Positions 33,640-43,487 of a DNA stretch of 64,000 nt are shown here, piece after piece. Position 1 is the first letter of the stretch. Each line of letters opens with the position of its first letter. The translations under genes were made by a program, and so were the position numbers. The stretch is from the NCBI GenBank assembly GCA_948567375.1, contig OX419759.1:36371493-36435492 (forward strand), given 5' to 3'. The stretch is from Lunularia cruciata (taxonomy: Eukaryota; Streptophyta; Marchantiopsida; Lunulariales; Lunulariaceae). A model generated the notes under the pieces. The model was not told where the DNA came from. It saw only the letters and a program-made list of their open reading frames with translations, and searched no databases.

Positions 33640-34900
33640 AAAGCTGGTGCTCAAAAGATTGCACTAATACCATTGCATTGGTCAAGTTAGCTATGGGTTC
33701 CCATGTTGCCTAAATACAATGGGGATCCTTTCCAATAGATGAGATATTCCACACATGGATGGCAGATACCATAGATGCATTTCTTGAAGATGCATTTCTA
33801 GAAAATGTGTTTGACTTTCTATTCCTCTGTGCCATCAATGAGTGTTGGACAAGGTCTAACTTCTTATGTGGAAGGAAAGTGGGGCGATTGGGGTGCATAT
33901 CTATGTAGTATGGAAATATGGAACACTAGATGGATCTTCATATGTGGTGGTAGTTTGAGGTCAGAGGTCATTGTACCAATTTGATGGATGATGGGAAAAG
34001 AGCCAATAAAGTGAGGTCTGAGCTTACAAGGGCCAACTAATGTGAGGTTGGTTGTGGATAGCCATACTTGATCCAACATTGAACTCCATGTGCATGCAAT
34101 ATGCATATATATTGTTTCTATCAATTTTGGATTATCTACAACCTATGCATGGCATTCTCTACACCTTCTTGGATTCTAAAAACAAAAGTTTTGATAACAT
34201 CAACTTTTACAACCATTGTGCAGATCTTTACCAACCTAGAAGGTATGAAAATGTGTTCTACATATATGAGGAAGAATTGTATGACCTGAGTAAATGGATT
34301 CATTGAATTGTTGTAAGTAAATTCCACCAGTGAAAATAAGGTGTCCCACCTTTCTTGCTCCACTAAGGTGAAGCCCCAAAGCATTTCCTTGAAAGTGCAA
34401 TTGGCACTCTCTATTTGTCCATTGGTTTGTGGATGGTATGTTGTGCACATGGAAGTTTGGTTTTGAAGATGTCAAAGAGTGTCCTCTAAAACAAACTAGT
34501 GAATGGAGTGCCCCGATATGTGATGAGCACTTGAGACAAGCCATGGTGAGAAAAGACCATAGCTTAATACAATTGAGTTAAATGTAGAGCGGTCATGTCC
34601 TTGGTTGTAGGACATACAAAAATAATTTTGTTGAGTCGGTCCATTAAGACTACAATGGAGTCAAAAGCTGAGGTAGTCTTGGGCAATTCAAAAACCATAT
34701 CTATGTTAACTTGCTCCCAATGTTATGTAGGAGTAGGGAGGGTTTAAAGGAGTCCTTAGGGAGCATGATTATAGGCTTTATTTTGTTAATGGAGTTGGCA
34801 ACTTTGAACATACTTTATCACATTGTTGCTCATCTTGGGCCAATAAAGCTGGCATTTGATTGTATCTAAGGTCTTGTCCACTCCCACATGACCTGTAATG
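33640..34900 (-). pseudogene. Integrase and chromodomain of element D
   Basis: On the minus strand, the integrase core region (YHPQTNGQIESANCTFKEML, 34136-34450) contains the Glu-side helix preceded by an H-P-Q-T-x-G-Q motif. The C-terminal domain (PCKLRPHFIGSFPIIHQIG, PPHMKIHLVFHIS) lies at 33864-34124, and a chromodomain remnant (CVEYLIYWKG) near 33740. The core start (first Asp) lies near 34680-34710. Stops and frame changes break it into at least four pieces. Its role was cDNA insertion with chromatin targeting. Confidence 0.78.
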
Positions 34901-35720
34901 GTAGGATCATGACATTCTATTAGGATAGTAGTTCTAAGGTTTGGATCATCTTGGATCTATAACTTACCATCACTAAAGGTGAGTCCTTGGGTATTGGTTA
35001 CGCCTTTTGATGATTGAGCTCCTACAATATGTCGATCAACCTTTGTAGTAATAAGAATCCTTGGCTAGAAATCTAGGTTCATCTTGACCTCTACAACCAG
35101 ATTGTTCACCATAAGTATTTGAGTGAATGCATCTACAAGTTGCTTCTTGCCTTCCACATATATGATCTTCATGTTGAACCTTTGTCTCTTCTCTACTCAA
35201 TGAAACTATTGATGCAATAGATCTTTTTGTGTCTTGAGGTAGACTAGTGGTTTGTGGTACGTCTCCATTACAAATTCTTTCTCACCAAGATAGTGCTTTC
35301 AATACTTGGTTGCAAGGACAATAGCCAACTCTTTTGTATTTGGTGGTATGATAGTTGCACTCTATCGATAACAAATTTTGAGAGAAATATGCAATTAGGT
35401 GCCATCCATCACTCCATTCTCATTGTAGGACAACTCTTATTGCAACACTTGATGCATATATAGCCAACTTGATTAAATGTGTTGGGCTATACCATTTCAA
35501 GATTGTGCATGTAGTAATGCATCTTTTTATTCTTGAAAAGCCAATTCATATGTTGTTCTCTACATCCATTTCTTTCCTTTGCTAAGTAGTGCTATTACGG
35601 GTTGTGTGACCTTGGAGAAGTCCTTGAAAAATTGACAATACAACCCAAGCAATCCCAAAAACTCTTGAGTTGAGTTTGATCTTCTAGAGCACTCTATTTC
35701 TGAATGACATCTATTTTATA
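34901..35720 (-). pseudogene. RNase H region of element D
   Basis: Minus-strand sequence aligns with the C element RNase H: the antisense of TNHKPLVYL is near 35240-35265, the TYVE.KKQLVDAFTQ-equivalent near 35130-35160, and the FLGLLGLYCQF-equivalent near 35625-35660. Heavily interrupted; only short open frames remain. Confidence 0.65.
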
Positions 35721-35879
35721 TATGAACACTTTGATACCTTTTGCATTTACTCTATGCATCAAGTAATCTACTTCAGACTTGCCAAACTCTCACTTTGAGA
35801 CTTTGGCATACAATTGTTTTGTCAGAGAATTTGGATGACTTCTTGTAGATGTTGCTTGTGCTCGTTCATTGTCCTACTA

Positions 35880-36590
35880 TAGACTAAAATATCATCAAGG
35901 AAAATGATAAAAGATTTATCCAAGTATGGATGAAAATATATCATTCATCAAATTCATGAAAGTGGCTAGTGCATTGGTGGGGCTAAACGATATCACTAAA
36001 TACTCAAAGTGACCATACCTTGTTTGAAAGGCAATTTTGTGTATATCTTCCTCCACAATCTTTATTTGGTTATAATTTCTCCATAGATCAAGTTTGGTGA
36101 AGTGTTTTGCCCAATTGAGCTGATCAATCAAGTCACTCATTTGAGATAATTGGTATTTATTCTTCATTGTTTGTTGACTTAGGCCTCGATAGTCAATGCA
36201 CATGCATGTTGTACTATCTTTCTTCTTCACAAACAAGACAAGAGTTCTATATGGTGATTCATTGGGTTGGATAAACCCTTTCTATAGCATATCTTTTATC
36301 TAAGACTTGCATTCCTCCAACTTATGAGTTGATAGTCAATATGGGGCCTCACAAGGAAGTGTCTTCCCAAGAAGTATCTTGATTTTATGATCTACTCTCC
36401 TTTTTGGTAGTAGTCTTGTGGGTAAATCATCAAGAAAGATACCTTGAAACTCATTGACCATATCTTTCAAATTTTCAAGAATCTGTCCATCAAGTTGTGC
36501 ACTTTGGACTTCTCTTATTAGACCTATGAAACATCTATCTATCTTACCTATAGTTGTTGTCCTTATGAGATAGAGAGGCAATTATTACCT
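35880..36590 (-). pseudogene. Reverse transcriptase of element D
   Basis: 36336-36581 reads KIDRCFIGLIREVQSAQL, FQGIFLDDLPTRLLPKRR and VDHKIKILLGKTLPC. 35916-36236 reads MFVKKKDSTTCMCIDYRGLS, HFTKLDLWRNYNQIKIV, AFQTRYGHFEYLV and [18 protein letters not shown]. The YxDD-type segment follows near 35890 (antisense of FLDDILVY-like sequence, partly readable). This is the best preserved family-2 RT. A stop separates the two open pieces. Confidence 0.85.
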
Positions 36591-36599
36591 TTCTAATCT

Positions 36600-36847
36600 T
36601 TTGCTATCTCCAATGATCTTCCATTGGCTAGTTCTCACTATTTTCTTTCTCCAATCTACCATGGGATTGTAGTGCTCAATCCACAACATGCTTAAGATCA
36701 CCTCATAGTCAACTAACCATATCACTTGCCACTCAATTTCTTCTTAATACTCTCCTATAGGAAGTGTTATCTTTCTAAGTAATGATTCAATTCTCTCTAA
36801 TTGACTATTAGATAACTCTATTTTTTTATCAATACTTTCAACTAATT
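36600..36847 (-). pseudogene. Protease C-terminal part of element D
   Basis: The minus strand reads EVILSMLWIEHYNPMVDWRK at about 36640-36700, equivalent to the retropepsin D-V-I-L-G-M-x-W-L motif and the segment after it. The N-terminal part of the same protease (LIFVNGILEGN) lies at 41661-41700, on the other side of element E. E therefore inserted within the protease. Confidence 0.7.
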
Positions 36848-37364
36848 TGTAACCATATGAAACTTATCGATGAATTAGTTGAGACGAACAAAGTAGAAAA
36901 TATACCAAATGAGCTAAGAATATTCTAGAAGCATCTAGGAAGCTACTTGGAACTTTTCAAGTGTTGGATAATATGCATGCCAAGGAGGAAGTTTCTTGAA
37001 AAGTTTCTTGACTAGCTTAGCTTGTACGCCAAGTAAGTGGCTTCTAGAAGGAAGCTTCTTGGCTAACTTAGCTTGCATGCCAAGTAAATGGCTTTTAGAA
37101 CAAAGCTTCTTAGGAATCTTCTTGGTTAGCTTAGCTTGCATGCCAAGTAAGCAACTTCTAAAAGAAAGCTTGTTGAGAAGCTTTTTGGTTGACTTTGTTT
37201 GCACTCCAAGCAGGTGACTTCTTGAGAAGCTTCTCAAGAAATTTGTATAATTTTTATAAATACCAAAGATTCTGCTCATGTTAAGCATTTTAAAGAGTGT
37301 CAATGTGATCTTTCACTTTGATCTTCCATTCTTCTATTTCTTTCCTTGGTCTTGGTCTTTTACA
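36848..37364 (+). repeat. 5' LTR of element E
   Basis: TGTAACCATATGAAAC...GGTCTTTTACA, 517 bp, longer than other family-1 LTRs because the module GCTTAGCTTG(C/T)A..CCAAGTAA..GGCTTCTAG is repeated four times (from about 37014, 37065, 37127 and 37188). TATAAATACC box at 37254-37263. Confidence 0.82.
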
Positions 37365-37627
37365 TTTGTATTAGAGCAAGACTGAGATAGATAGAATTTA
37401 TGGACCACCAAATCCATTTTTGCCAAACCATTGTAATTTTTATGTCCATGTTCTACCCAAGTATCATTTCACTCAATTCATCATCTCAAGTTTTGGGCAA
37501 ATTTTTTTGAATGTGATCATCTGTCTGATGAGCCCTTGATAGTTTTGATTGTAACTTATAGAGAATGATGGACGTGTTGTATCTATGTGTTAACTTAGAT
37601 CAACTATAAGTAGCTTGATAGAGTAGT
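37365..37627 (+). other. Primer site and leader of element E
   Basis: TTTGTATTAGAGCAAG is followed by a leader homologous to those of B and F (ACCACCAAATCC, GTGTTGTATCTATGTGTTA). It stops just before the gag start because element F begins at 37628. Confidence 0.7.
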
Positions 37628-38002
37628 TATAATAATATGGAGTTAAGCCATGAAGTTAGTCGGGCTTACAAAGTAGCACATAAGACAAATTAGCTTAGAA
37701 TATTCTGGAAGCTTCTTGGGGAGCTTCTTGGCTAGCTTAGCTTGCACCTCAAGTAAGTAGCTTTTAGAAGCTTCCAACTAGCTTAGCTTGCACGTCAAGT
37801 AGACAACTTCTAGAAGGAAGCTTCTTGAGAAGCTTCCTAGTTAACTTCGCTTGCACTCTAAGAAAGCGGCTTGAGGAAGCTTCTCAAGGGCCTTGTATGC
37901 TACCTATAAATACCAAAGCCAAAGCTCAAGCTAGGTATTTGAAGTTTTCCCACATTCAAGTGTCCCAATGTGAGTTTACATTCTCCTATTTCTTTATTTA
38001 CA
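37628..38002 (+). repeat. 5' LTR of element F
   Basis: TATAATAATATGGAG (TG mutated to TA) to TCTTTATTTACA. It resembles the B LTRs in its first 100 bp (GTAGCACATAAGACAAATTAG). CTATAAATACC box is near 37904. Confidence 0.82.
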
Positions 38003-38015
38003 TTGGTATCAGAGC
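38003..38015 (+). other. Primer-binding site of element F
   Basis: TTGGTATCAGAGC starts right after the LTR end. It is the intact initiator-Met-tRNA type site and the reference for the decayed sites of A, B and E. Confidence 0.88.
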
Positions 38016-38272
38016 AAGAATGGAATGGATGGAATTTATAAACCACCAAATCCACTTCCGCCAAACCATTGGGATTTTCATGTCCAAATATTAACCAAGC
38101 ACTGCTTCACACAATTCATCACCTCACGCTTTGGGCAAGATTTTCTACATATGATCACCGTGTTTGAGGAACCCTTGATATTTCCGATTGTCACTTATGG
38201 AGAAAGGTGGACGTGTTGTATCTATGTGTTAATCAATTAGATAAATTGGGAGTAGTAGGATGGAGTAGTAGC

Positions 38273-38650
38273 TATGGTGGCAATATCGGACATTATCCTT
38301 GTGATGCATCAACAAATCAAGCACCTTACTCGATTGTTGGATGAATGAGACCAACAAAAACAAGAACATATAGAGAGTGTGCCAGTTTGAGATGGAGAAG
38401 ATCATATTTAATTTCCAAAACCCAAGGTGTTTGAAGGCAAGAATCTTCCAAGCACAATGGAGAATTTTATGTTTAATTGCAAACATTACTTCGAAGCCAC
38501 CAATCTTCAAGATGAACAGAAACAAATTCTCTTGGCTTCAAGCCAATCGGATGGTGTGGCAAAACTTTGGTGGCGATTCGGAGTGGAGCAAACTAAATGA
38601 CAAATTGTTGTACCAATCTTGACATGGAAAAAATTCAAGGATGCCATACT
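38273..38650 (+). pseudogene. gag N-terminal part of element F
   Basis: ATG at 38273 starts MVAISDIILVMHQQIKHLTR. After stops come FPKPKVFEGKN and MENFMFNCKHYFEATNLQDE, then ILLASSQSDGVAKLWWRFG, the retrotransposon gag capsid fold signature (W..W around the last helix). The sequence WKKFKDAILGA at about 38627-38660 ends abruptly at the junction with RNase H. No zinc knuckle remains. Confidence 0.75.
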
Positions 38651-39510
38651 TGGAGCAGATGAAGAGTCAACATCATCGATGGGAAGAGCAACTCCAATTG
38701 TTTGATATCAAACTTGAGTACAAACCAGGTTGGTTCCATGTCATCTCTGATGCTTTATCATGATGACCTGATTTGAAGGCTCTTCCACTCACCACGATGG
38801 CAATTACAACGATGCTAATTGACTCAAAGGGCCGTAATGAGTTTCAATCAGCTCTACAACAAGATCCCTTCTTCCAAATGGTACATGGTTGTCTGATAGC
38901 ATGCGACAAGGAGTACAACACCTTCTCCTTCAAGAGAGGCTTTCCATTCCATGCGGACCAGATCTATGTTCCAGCCAAAGGTGATCTTCGACTTGTGTGC
39001 CTTCAAGAAGCCCATGATTTACCAATAGCTAGTTACATGGGAGTGGACAAGACCTTGGGCACCCTCCAACACCAATGGTGGTGGCCCAACATAACACGAG
39101 ATGTTTAGGACTTTGTTCAATCGTGTGAGAGTTGTCAACATAACAAGGCCACTAACCAAATGCCGAGTGGACTCCTTCAGCCACTTCCCATTCCAGCTAC
39201 TCATTTGGAACATGTGAGCTTAGATCTCATCACCTCCTTACCCAAGACACAACAAGGTCACACAACAATTGTGATGTTTGGGGATAAGCTTAGTAAGCAA
39301 ATCCATTTGGCACCAACGGTTGATACTGTGGATGCTCCAACCTTGGTGCAACTCTACTCTACACGTGGCATCATGGGATGCCATGTGTACTCATCTCCAA
39401 CCGTGATCCTTGCTTCACCAAAAAGTTTTGGCAAGCACTCTTCTAGCTACTTGGCACCAAGCTTGCTTTGTCCACATCCTATCATCCTCAAACTCATGGA
39501 CAAACTGAAC
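38651..39510 (+). pseudogene. RNase H C-terminus and integrase, first part, of element F
   Basis: YKPGWFHVISDALS near 38721-38760 is the end of RNase H. 38773-39108 is open and ends in the H2C2 region (QEAHDLPIASYMGVDKTLGT, HQWWWPNITRDV). After one stop come SCESCQHNKATNQMPSGLLQ and HVSLDLITSLPKTQQGHT with the first catalytic Asp, then DKLSKQIHLAPT. A frame shift near 39360 places the second-Asp region (antisense-like SSSIMGCHVYSSPT reading) out of frame. The sequence stops at 39510, where the solo LTR begins. Confidence 0.8.
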
Positions 39511-40200
39511 TGTAACACCCATTTGTGCATGTGTGTGGTATTGTGATATTTAGCTTGGTATTACAAGTACTTAAGAGATTTTATTTATATAGAGATAAAG
39601 GATGGTTCTATATTAGTCATGGTTAGCTAAAGTTAGTCATAGCTAAGATAGAAGGGACCTTACTTTAGAGGAAGTAGAAAAGATGAGCACCACTATTTTG
39701 GATTTTAGTGTGTTGACTTGGTATTATCCTAGGTGTTTGGCTTTGAGGAAAGAGTTGAGAACTCTTGGGCCCGCAAGCCTTTTTGTTTTGGATTCTTCTT
39801 TAGTCCAAGGATAGCCCATGTGAAGGAATCCTTGACTTAGTGGTTGGGTCAAGATAAGACCACATGCTTAGGGGAATATGCCCATGTGAATGGATATTCC
39901 TTTCTACTTTTTGACTTTACTTGACTTTTAGTCTAGTAACTTGAGTTACTACGGTAATTAGTAACTTTGGTACGTAATTATTTCACAAGTATATAAACAA
40001 GGGGTGAGGAGATACTCATCATCCTTTCATTTGCAACTATCTCTCTCTCATTGAGTTCTCTAGTGAGCAATGTCTTGAGTCTTGGAGTGTTAGCCTTGGA
40101 AACTATGATGGAGTTCGGGTTCCTTGCCTTCTTAGTCCATGGTGCGCTACCATAATAGCCATCAGAGGTTCATCCTGAGTGAGAGACAGGCCGGCTCACA
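39511..40200 (+). repeat. 690-bp solo LTR of a third LTR family, inside element F integrase
   Basis: TGTAACACCCATTTG...CCGGCTCACA splits the integrase reading. The left flank ends in GAAC (39507-39510) and the right flank begins with GAAC (40201-40204); removing the insert and one copy restores alignment with element B. A TATATAAAC box lies near 39991, followed by a pyrimidine-rich ACTATCTCTCTCTCA leader. It is unrelated in sequence to families 1 and 2. It could be Ty3/gypsy or Ty1/copia; no internal part remains to decide. Confidence 0.85.
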
Positions 40201-40940
40201 GAACGTGCAAATTGCACATGGAAGATATGCTTTGTGCCTTTGTCAACATTCACCATACCAATCGGGATCAATGTCTTGCAGCTGTGGAGTTTGCATACAA
40301 TAATTCTAAACAGGCAAGCATTGGATTCTCTCCTTTCTTTCTCAATTTTGGCCAAGATCCGCTTGTCGTAGATTCTCTTCTTGCTCCTCCTCTGTCTCAA
40401 GCCCCCCATACTTCAACCTTCTTGACCACCATCTCCGAATCTCTCCAACAAGCCAAATCTCACCTCCTTATTGCTCAAAATCATCAAAAACAATATGCGG
40501 ACAATCATCATCGTCATCTCACCTTTAAAGTTGGTGATAAAGTTATGTTATCCTCTAGTAATCTAACCCTCCTACTTGATACCCAAGTTCGTAAACTTGC
40601 CCCTAATTGGATAGGACCTTTTAATATCACCCAAATTGTCTCTCTTGTTGCCTATCAACTTGCCTTGCCTTGTCATATGCGCATCCATCCAGTCTTTCAT
40701 ATTTCCAAATTGAAAGAAACCTTTTGTTCCTAACCCTTCTTCTTTCTCCTCTTGAGTCCAACCTCCCCTCCCTCTCTCCCTATCAATGATCATGAGGAGT
40801 ATGAAGTTGATCGTATCCTTGCACATCACCACATGCAATGAGGACGCCGCCACCATACGGACTACAAGGTCCTTTGGAAAGGGTACACCCTTCATGATGC
40901 CACATGGGAATACAAAATACACAAATAGCAATCTAGAAGT
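40201..40940 (+). pseudogene. Integrase C-terminal half and chromodomain of element F
   Basis: 40179-40733 is open and, from 40201, reads CKLHMEDMLCAFVNIHHTNR, then QCLAAVEFAYNNSKQA, the Glu-side region of the core. VGDKVMLSSSNL and LAPNWIGPFNITQIV followed by LPCHMRIHPVFHISKL form the DNA-binding C-terminal domain. In another frame, 40790-40925 gives EEYEVDRILAHHHMQ, a stop, then DYKVLWKGYTLHDATWE, a good chromodomain. This is the best preserved family-1 C-terminal integrase here. Confidence 0.85.
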
Positions 40941-40990
40941 TTGAAGTTTCAATGGTTACGAGGACGTCACCAACTAGGGGTGGGAGAATA

Positions 40991-41415
40991 TGTAACATTA
41001 TGGAGTTTAGCGACATAATTAGTAAGGCTAACAAAGTCAAGAATAAGCTAAATTAGCCTAGAATATTCCAAAAGCATCTAAGAAGCTTCTTGGGAAGCTT
41101 CCCGACTAGTTAACTTGTGCTCCAAGCAGGTAGCTTCTAGAAGGAAGCTTCTAGAAGCTTCTAAGTAGCTTAGCTTGCATGCCAAGGAGACAACTTCTAG
41201 AAGGAAGTTTCTTGAGAAGCTTCCTAGTTAACTTGGCTTGCATTCTAAGAAAGCAACTCAAGGAAGCTTGTTGAGAAGCTTCTCAAGGACCTTGTATGCG
41301 ACCTATAAATACCAAAACCGAAGCTGATGCTAGGCATTTGGAGTTTTCCCTCATTCAAGTGTCCCAATGTGAGTTTCCATTCTCCTATTTCTTTCCTCGG
41401 ATTGGGTCTTTTACA
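40991..41415 (+). repeat. 3' LTR of element F
   Basis: TGTAACATTATGGAG...GGGTCTTTTACA. Its first 150 bp match the solo LTR at 10057 (AAAAGCATCTAAGAAGC), not the 5' LTR of F. Four alternating pentamers GAA-GC-TTC-TA-GAA-GC-TTC occur at 41144-41161. TATAAATACC lies near 41304. Confidence 0.85.
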
Positions 41416-41660
41416 ACTTGCTTGACAAGTAAGCAGCTTCTAGAAGGAAGCTTCTTGAGACGCTTCTCGGTTAACTTGGCTTGCACTCCAAGTAGTCGGC
41501 TTCTTGAGAAGCTTCTCAAGAGCCTTGTATATTTCCTTATAAATACCAAAGCTTATGTTCATTTTAGGCATTCCGAGTTTTCCTCATTCAAGAGTCCCAA
41601 TATAATTTTTCATTTTGATCTTCCATTGTCTATTTCTCTCCTTGATCTTGATCTTTTGCA
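41416..41660 (+). repeat. Partial 3' LTR of element E
   Basis: It aligns with the last about 230 bp of the E 5' LTR (from about 37131), including CCTTATAAATACC and TTTTGATCTTCCATT, and ends TCTTTTGCA. Its first half is missing at the junction with F. Confidence 0.75.
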
Positions 41661-43471
41661 ATATTGCCTTCTAGAATTCCATTCACAAAAATCAATTGTG
41701 TGTTTGTCTTCCTCAACTTTTGTGCACTCATTGTCTTCCTCTCCCTACCTTTACTCCTCTCTATTGTGCCAATAAGGCCACGAGGTACATTTACTAGCAA
41801 TTTTGTTTTTAAATGTGATTTCAACATCATGTTCTTTGATTCATCTCTCCAAGTTGTTCAAAAGTTTCTTGTATGGAGATCAAAGGCATCTAGGAAGGCG
41901 GACATGATGATTGATGGCTATGTGCCCAACTCTACCGTAATTGTAACAATGTCATTGTCATACTTGAGCCCCTTCCTCTCATGGGACTCCATCTCTCCTT
42001 TCTTTGACCGTATCTCCATTCTCCTTGGAGGAGTTGTGCTCCTTGTGCTCAAAAATAGATGTTACCTAATTCCAAAAGGATTGGTCTACAAAGGTGTGAT
42101 GTTTTAGCCCAATAGTGTTGACTACCACTTCACCTCCTACAAGCTCTTGTTATTCTTTAAGCATACACAATGGCTCCAAAAATGGTACGAGAGTTTTGTA
42201 CCATTACCTTTTGGTGAATTTGCTCTTTTAACCCCTATTTGAAATTGTCAAGAGCTTTTGCTAGACTCATATAAATTATTGCAACCTATAGATCAAGAAA
42301 TGCCTCTACATATTCTTGTATGTTGTTTGTATGCTTCAACTCCTATAGTCAAGTTTGAGCTATTTGTATGGAAACCACGGAGTAGAAATTCTTCAGTAGC
42401 TCTTCTTGCATCACCATCCAAGTGATTTCTCTTTTTTTTACCAATAACGATTGTTCCCAATTGCTCCAAGCATGTGAACTCTTTTTATTGGTGAGGTGTC
42501 TACATGCAAACATGCATGTAGAATAATTAATGATCTTAGTTGTGAATAATCAAAAGTATTGATTCATTCTAAAGATCCAATTTTTTGCTTCTCCCATGAA
42601 ACATTATCCCTTGTAAGGCTTGATTTTGCACATCTTCTTCATCTATAGTAACAATGTGGCTTCATTGTTGATCAAGGTCGGTGTAATTGGCATGAATGAC
42701 TCTCTAAGTACTTTGGCTATTTTTATTCAGTTTTGGGATGATTCTCTTTCTTGCATTATATGATTTTTCTTGAAGGTACATGCTTGCCTTTGTAATGCAT
42801 CTATTGTCATCTTGATCTCCCAAAACTTGTTCAACATTCCTTACATTCCTTGCATCAAATCCTACAATTGTGATACCATGATTTGTAAACACGGAAAATG
42901 CTCAATCAATACTTCTTACTTCAATAAAGGGTTAATATCATCACTCAAGAGGGGGCATGGAAAACTGGGACTACCATTAAGACCTCAAAGGCTATCACTC
43001 ATTGATAATATTCTCACCAAAATTGTGGACTATGAAATCCCTAAACATCACTTTCTACCTAACTATATAATGAAATTCTACTTGAGTGTTGAAAAGGAGA
43101 GGACTTGGTATCTTCAGATCCATTACATCATAACAAAATTTAAATTATCAAATTCAACTCTCTATCATATATCATTATAGGCAGAATCACCAAGTTTAGC
43201 AAATTCATCACTATGTCCATGAACTCCACTCCAAAATGGTTAATGATATATATTCTCACTTGTTTGCACTAGATGTACATAGTCTTGATGTGAAATGGAC
43301 TCAAAAACAGAAAGCAAGGTGCATGAAATTGTCCTCCCAGAATATCTATCTCATTTTTCTCTAAAACACCTCCAATCTATTAAGTGCACTACTTTTTCTC
43401 CCTTCAAAATTACTCTATCTCAAATTTTATGTCCCTCTAGGAGGAGTGATCCAATTACTTGGATTAAAACA
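41661..43471 (-). pseudogene. Leader, gag and protease start of element D
   Basis: On the minus strand, a leader of about 550 bp (43471 to about 42920) matches the leader of C. Then a degraded gag follows: QGMQ.MLNKFWEIK-like sequence near 42830; a capsid segment near 42250-42440 aligned with C; a charged RSKGRERKTMSAQKLRK stretch (41630-41830 frame); and the beginning of the protease (LIFVNGILEGN), where E is inserted. No CCHC knuckle could be read. Many stops. Confidence 0.6.
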
Positions 43472-43487
43472 CCTGCTTTGATACCAT

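Larger units (their letters stand above)
37628..41415 (+). mobile_element. Element F (family 1 chromovirus), internally deleted and chimeric
   Basis: The LTR-like ends are 37628-38002 and 40991-41415. Primer site TTGGTATCAGAGC is perfect, and purine tract GGGGTGGGAGAATA precedes the 3' LTR. Inside, gag joins directly to the last part of RNase H at about 38650, so the rest of gag, the protease, RT and most of RNase H are missing. Integrase and chromodomain follow, broken by a solo LTR (39511-40200). The two LTRs belong to different subfamilies, and flanks GTAGT and ACTTG do not match. This points to recombination between two elements rather than a single insertion. Confidence 0.8.
36848..41660 (+). 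mobile_element. Element E (family 1 chromovirus), reduced to LTRs and leader, nested in D
   Basis: The 5' LTR is 36848-37364, followed by primer site TTTGTATTAGAGCAAG and a leader to 37627. The far end is only a partial LTR (41416-41660) of the same subfamily. All of E's gag-pol is missing, replaced by element F. Flanking 5-mers are TAATT and ATATT, which may be a decayed duplication. Insertion orientation is opposite to D. Confidence 0.75.

Noticed and set aside
36848-37300. Repeated AAGCTT modules with regular spacing, as a CRISPR-like or satellite array
   Set aside because: Spacers are not unique, the units are imperfect, and the whole block lies between LTR ends with a TATA box and primer site.
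40170-40952. Minus-strand open frames at 40170-40409 and 40572-40952
   Set aside because: They are antisense to the well-supported plus-strand integrase and chromodomain of element F.
41296-42107. Plus-strand open frames of 147-159 codons (41296-41775, 41664-42107)
   Set aside because: The first runs through LTR sequence; the second is antisense to gag of element D.
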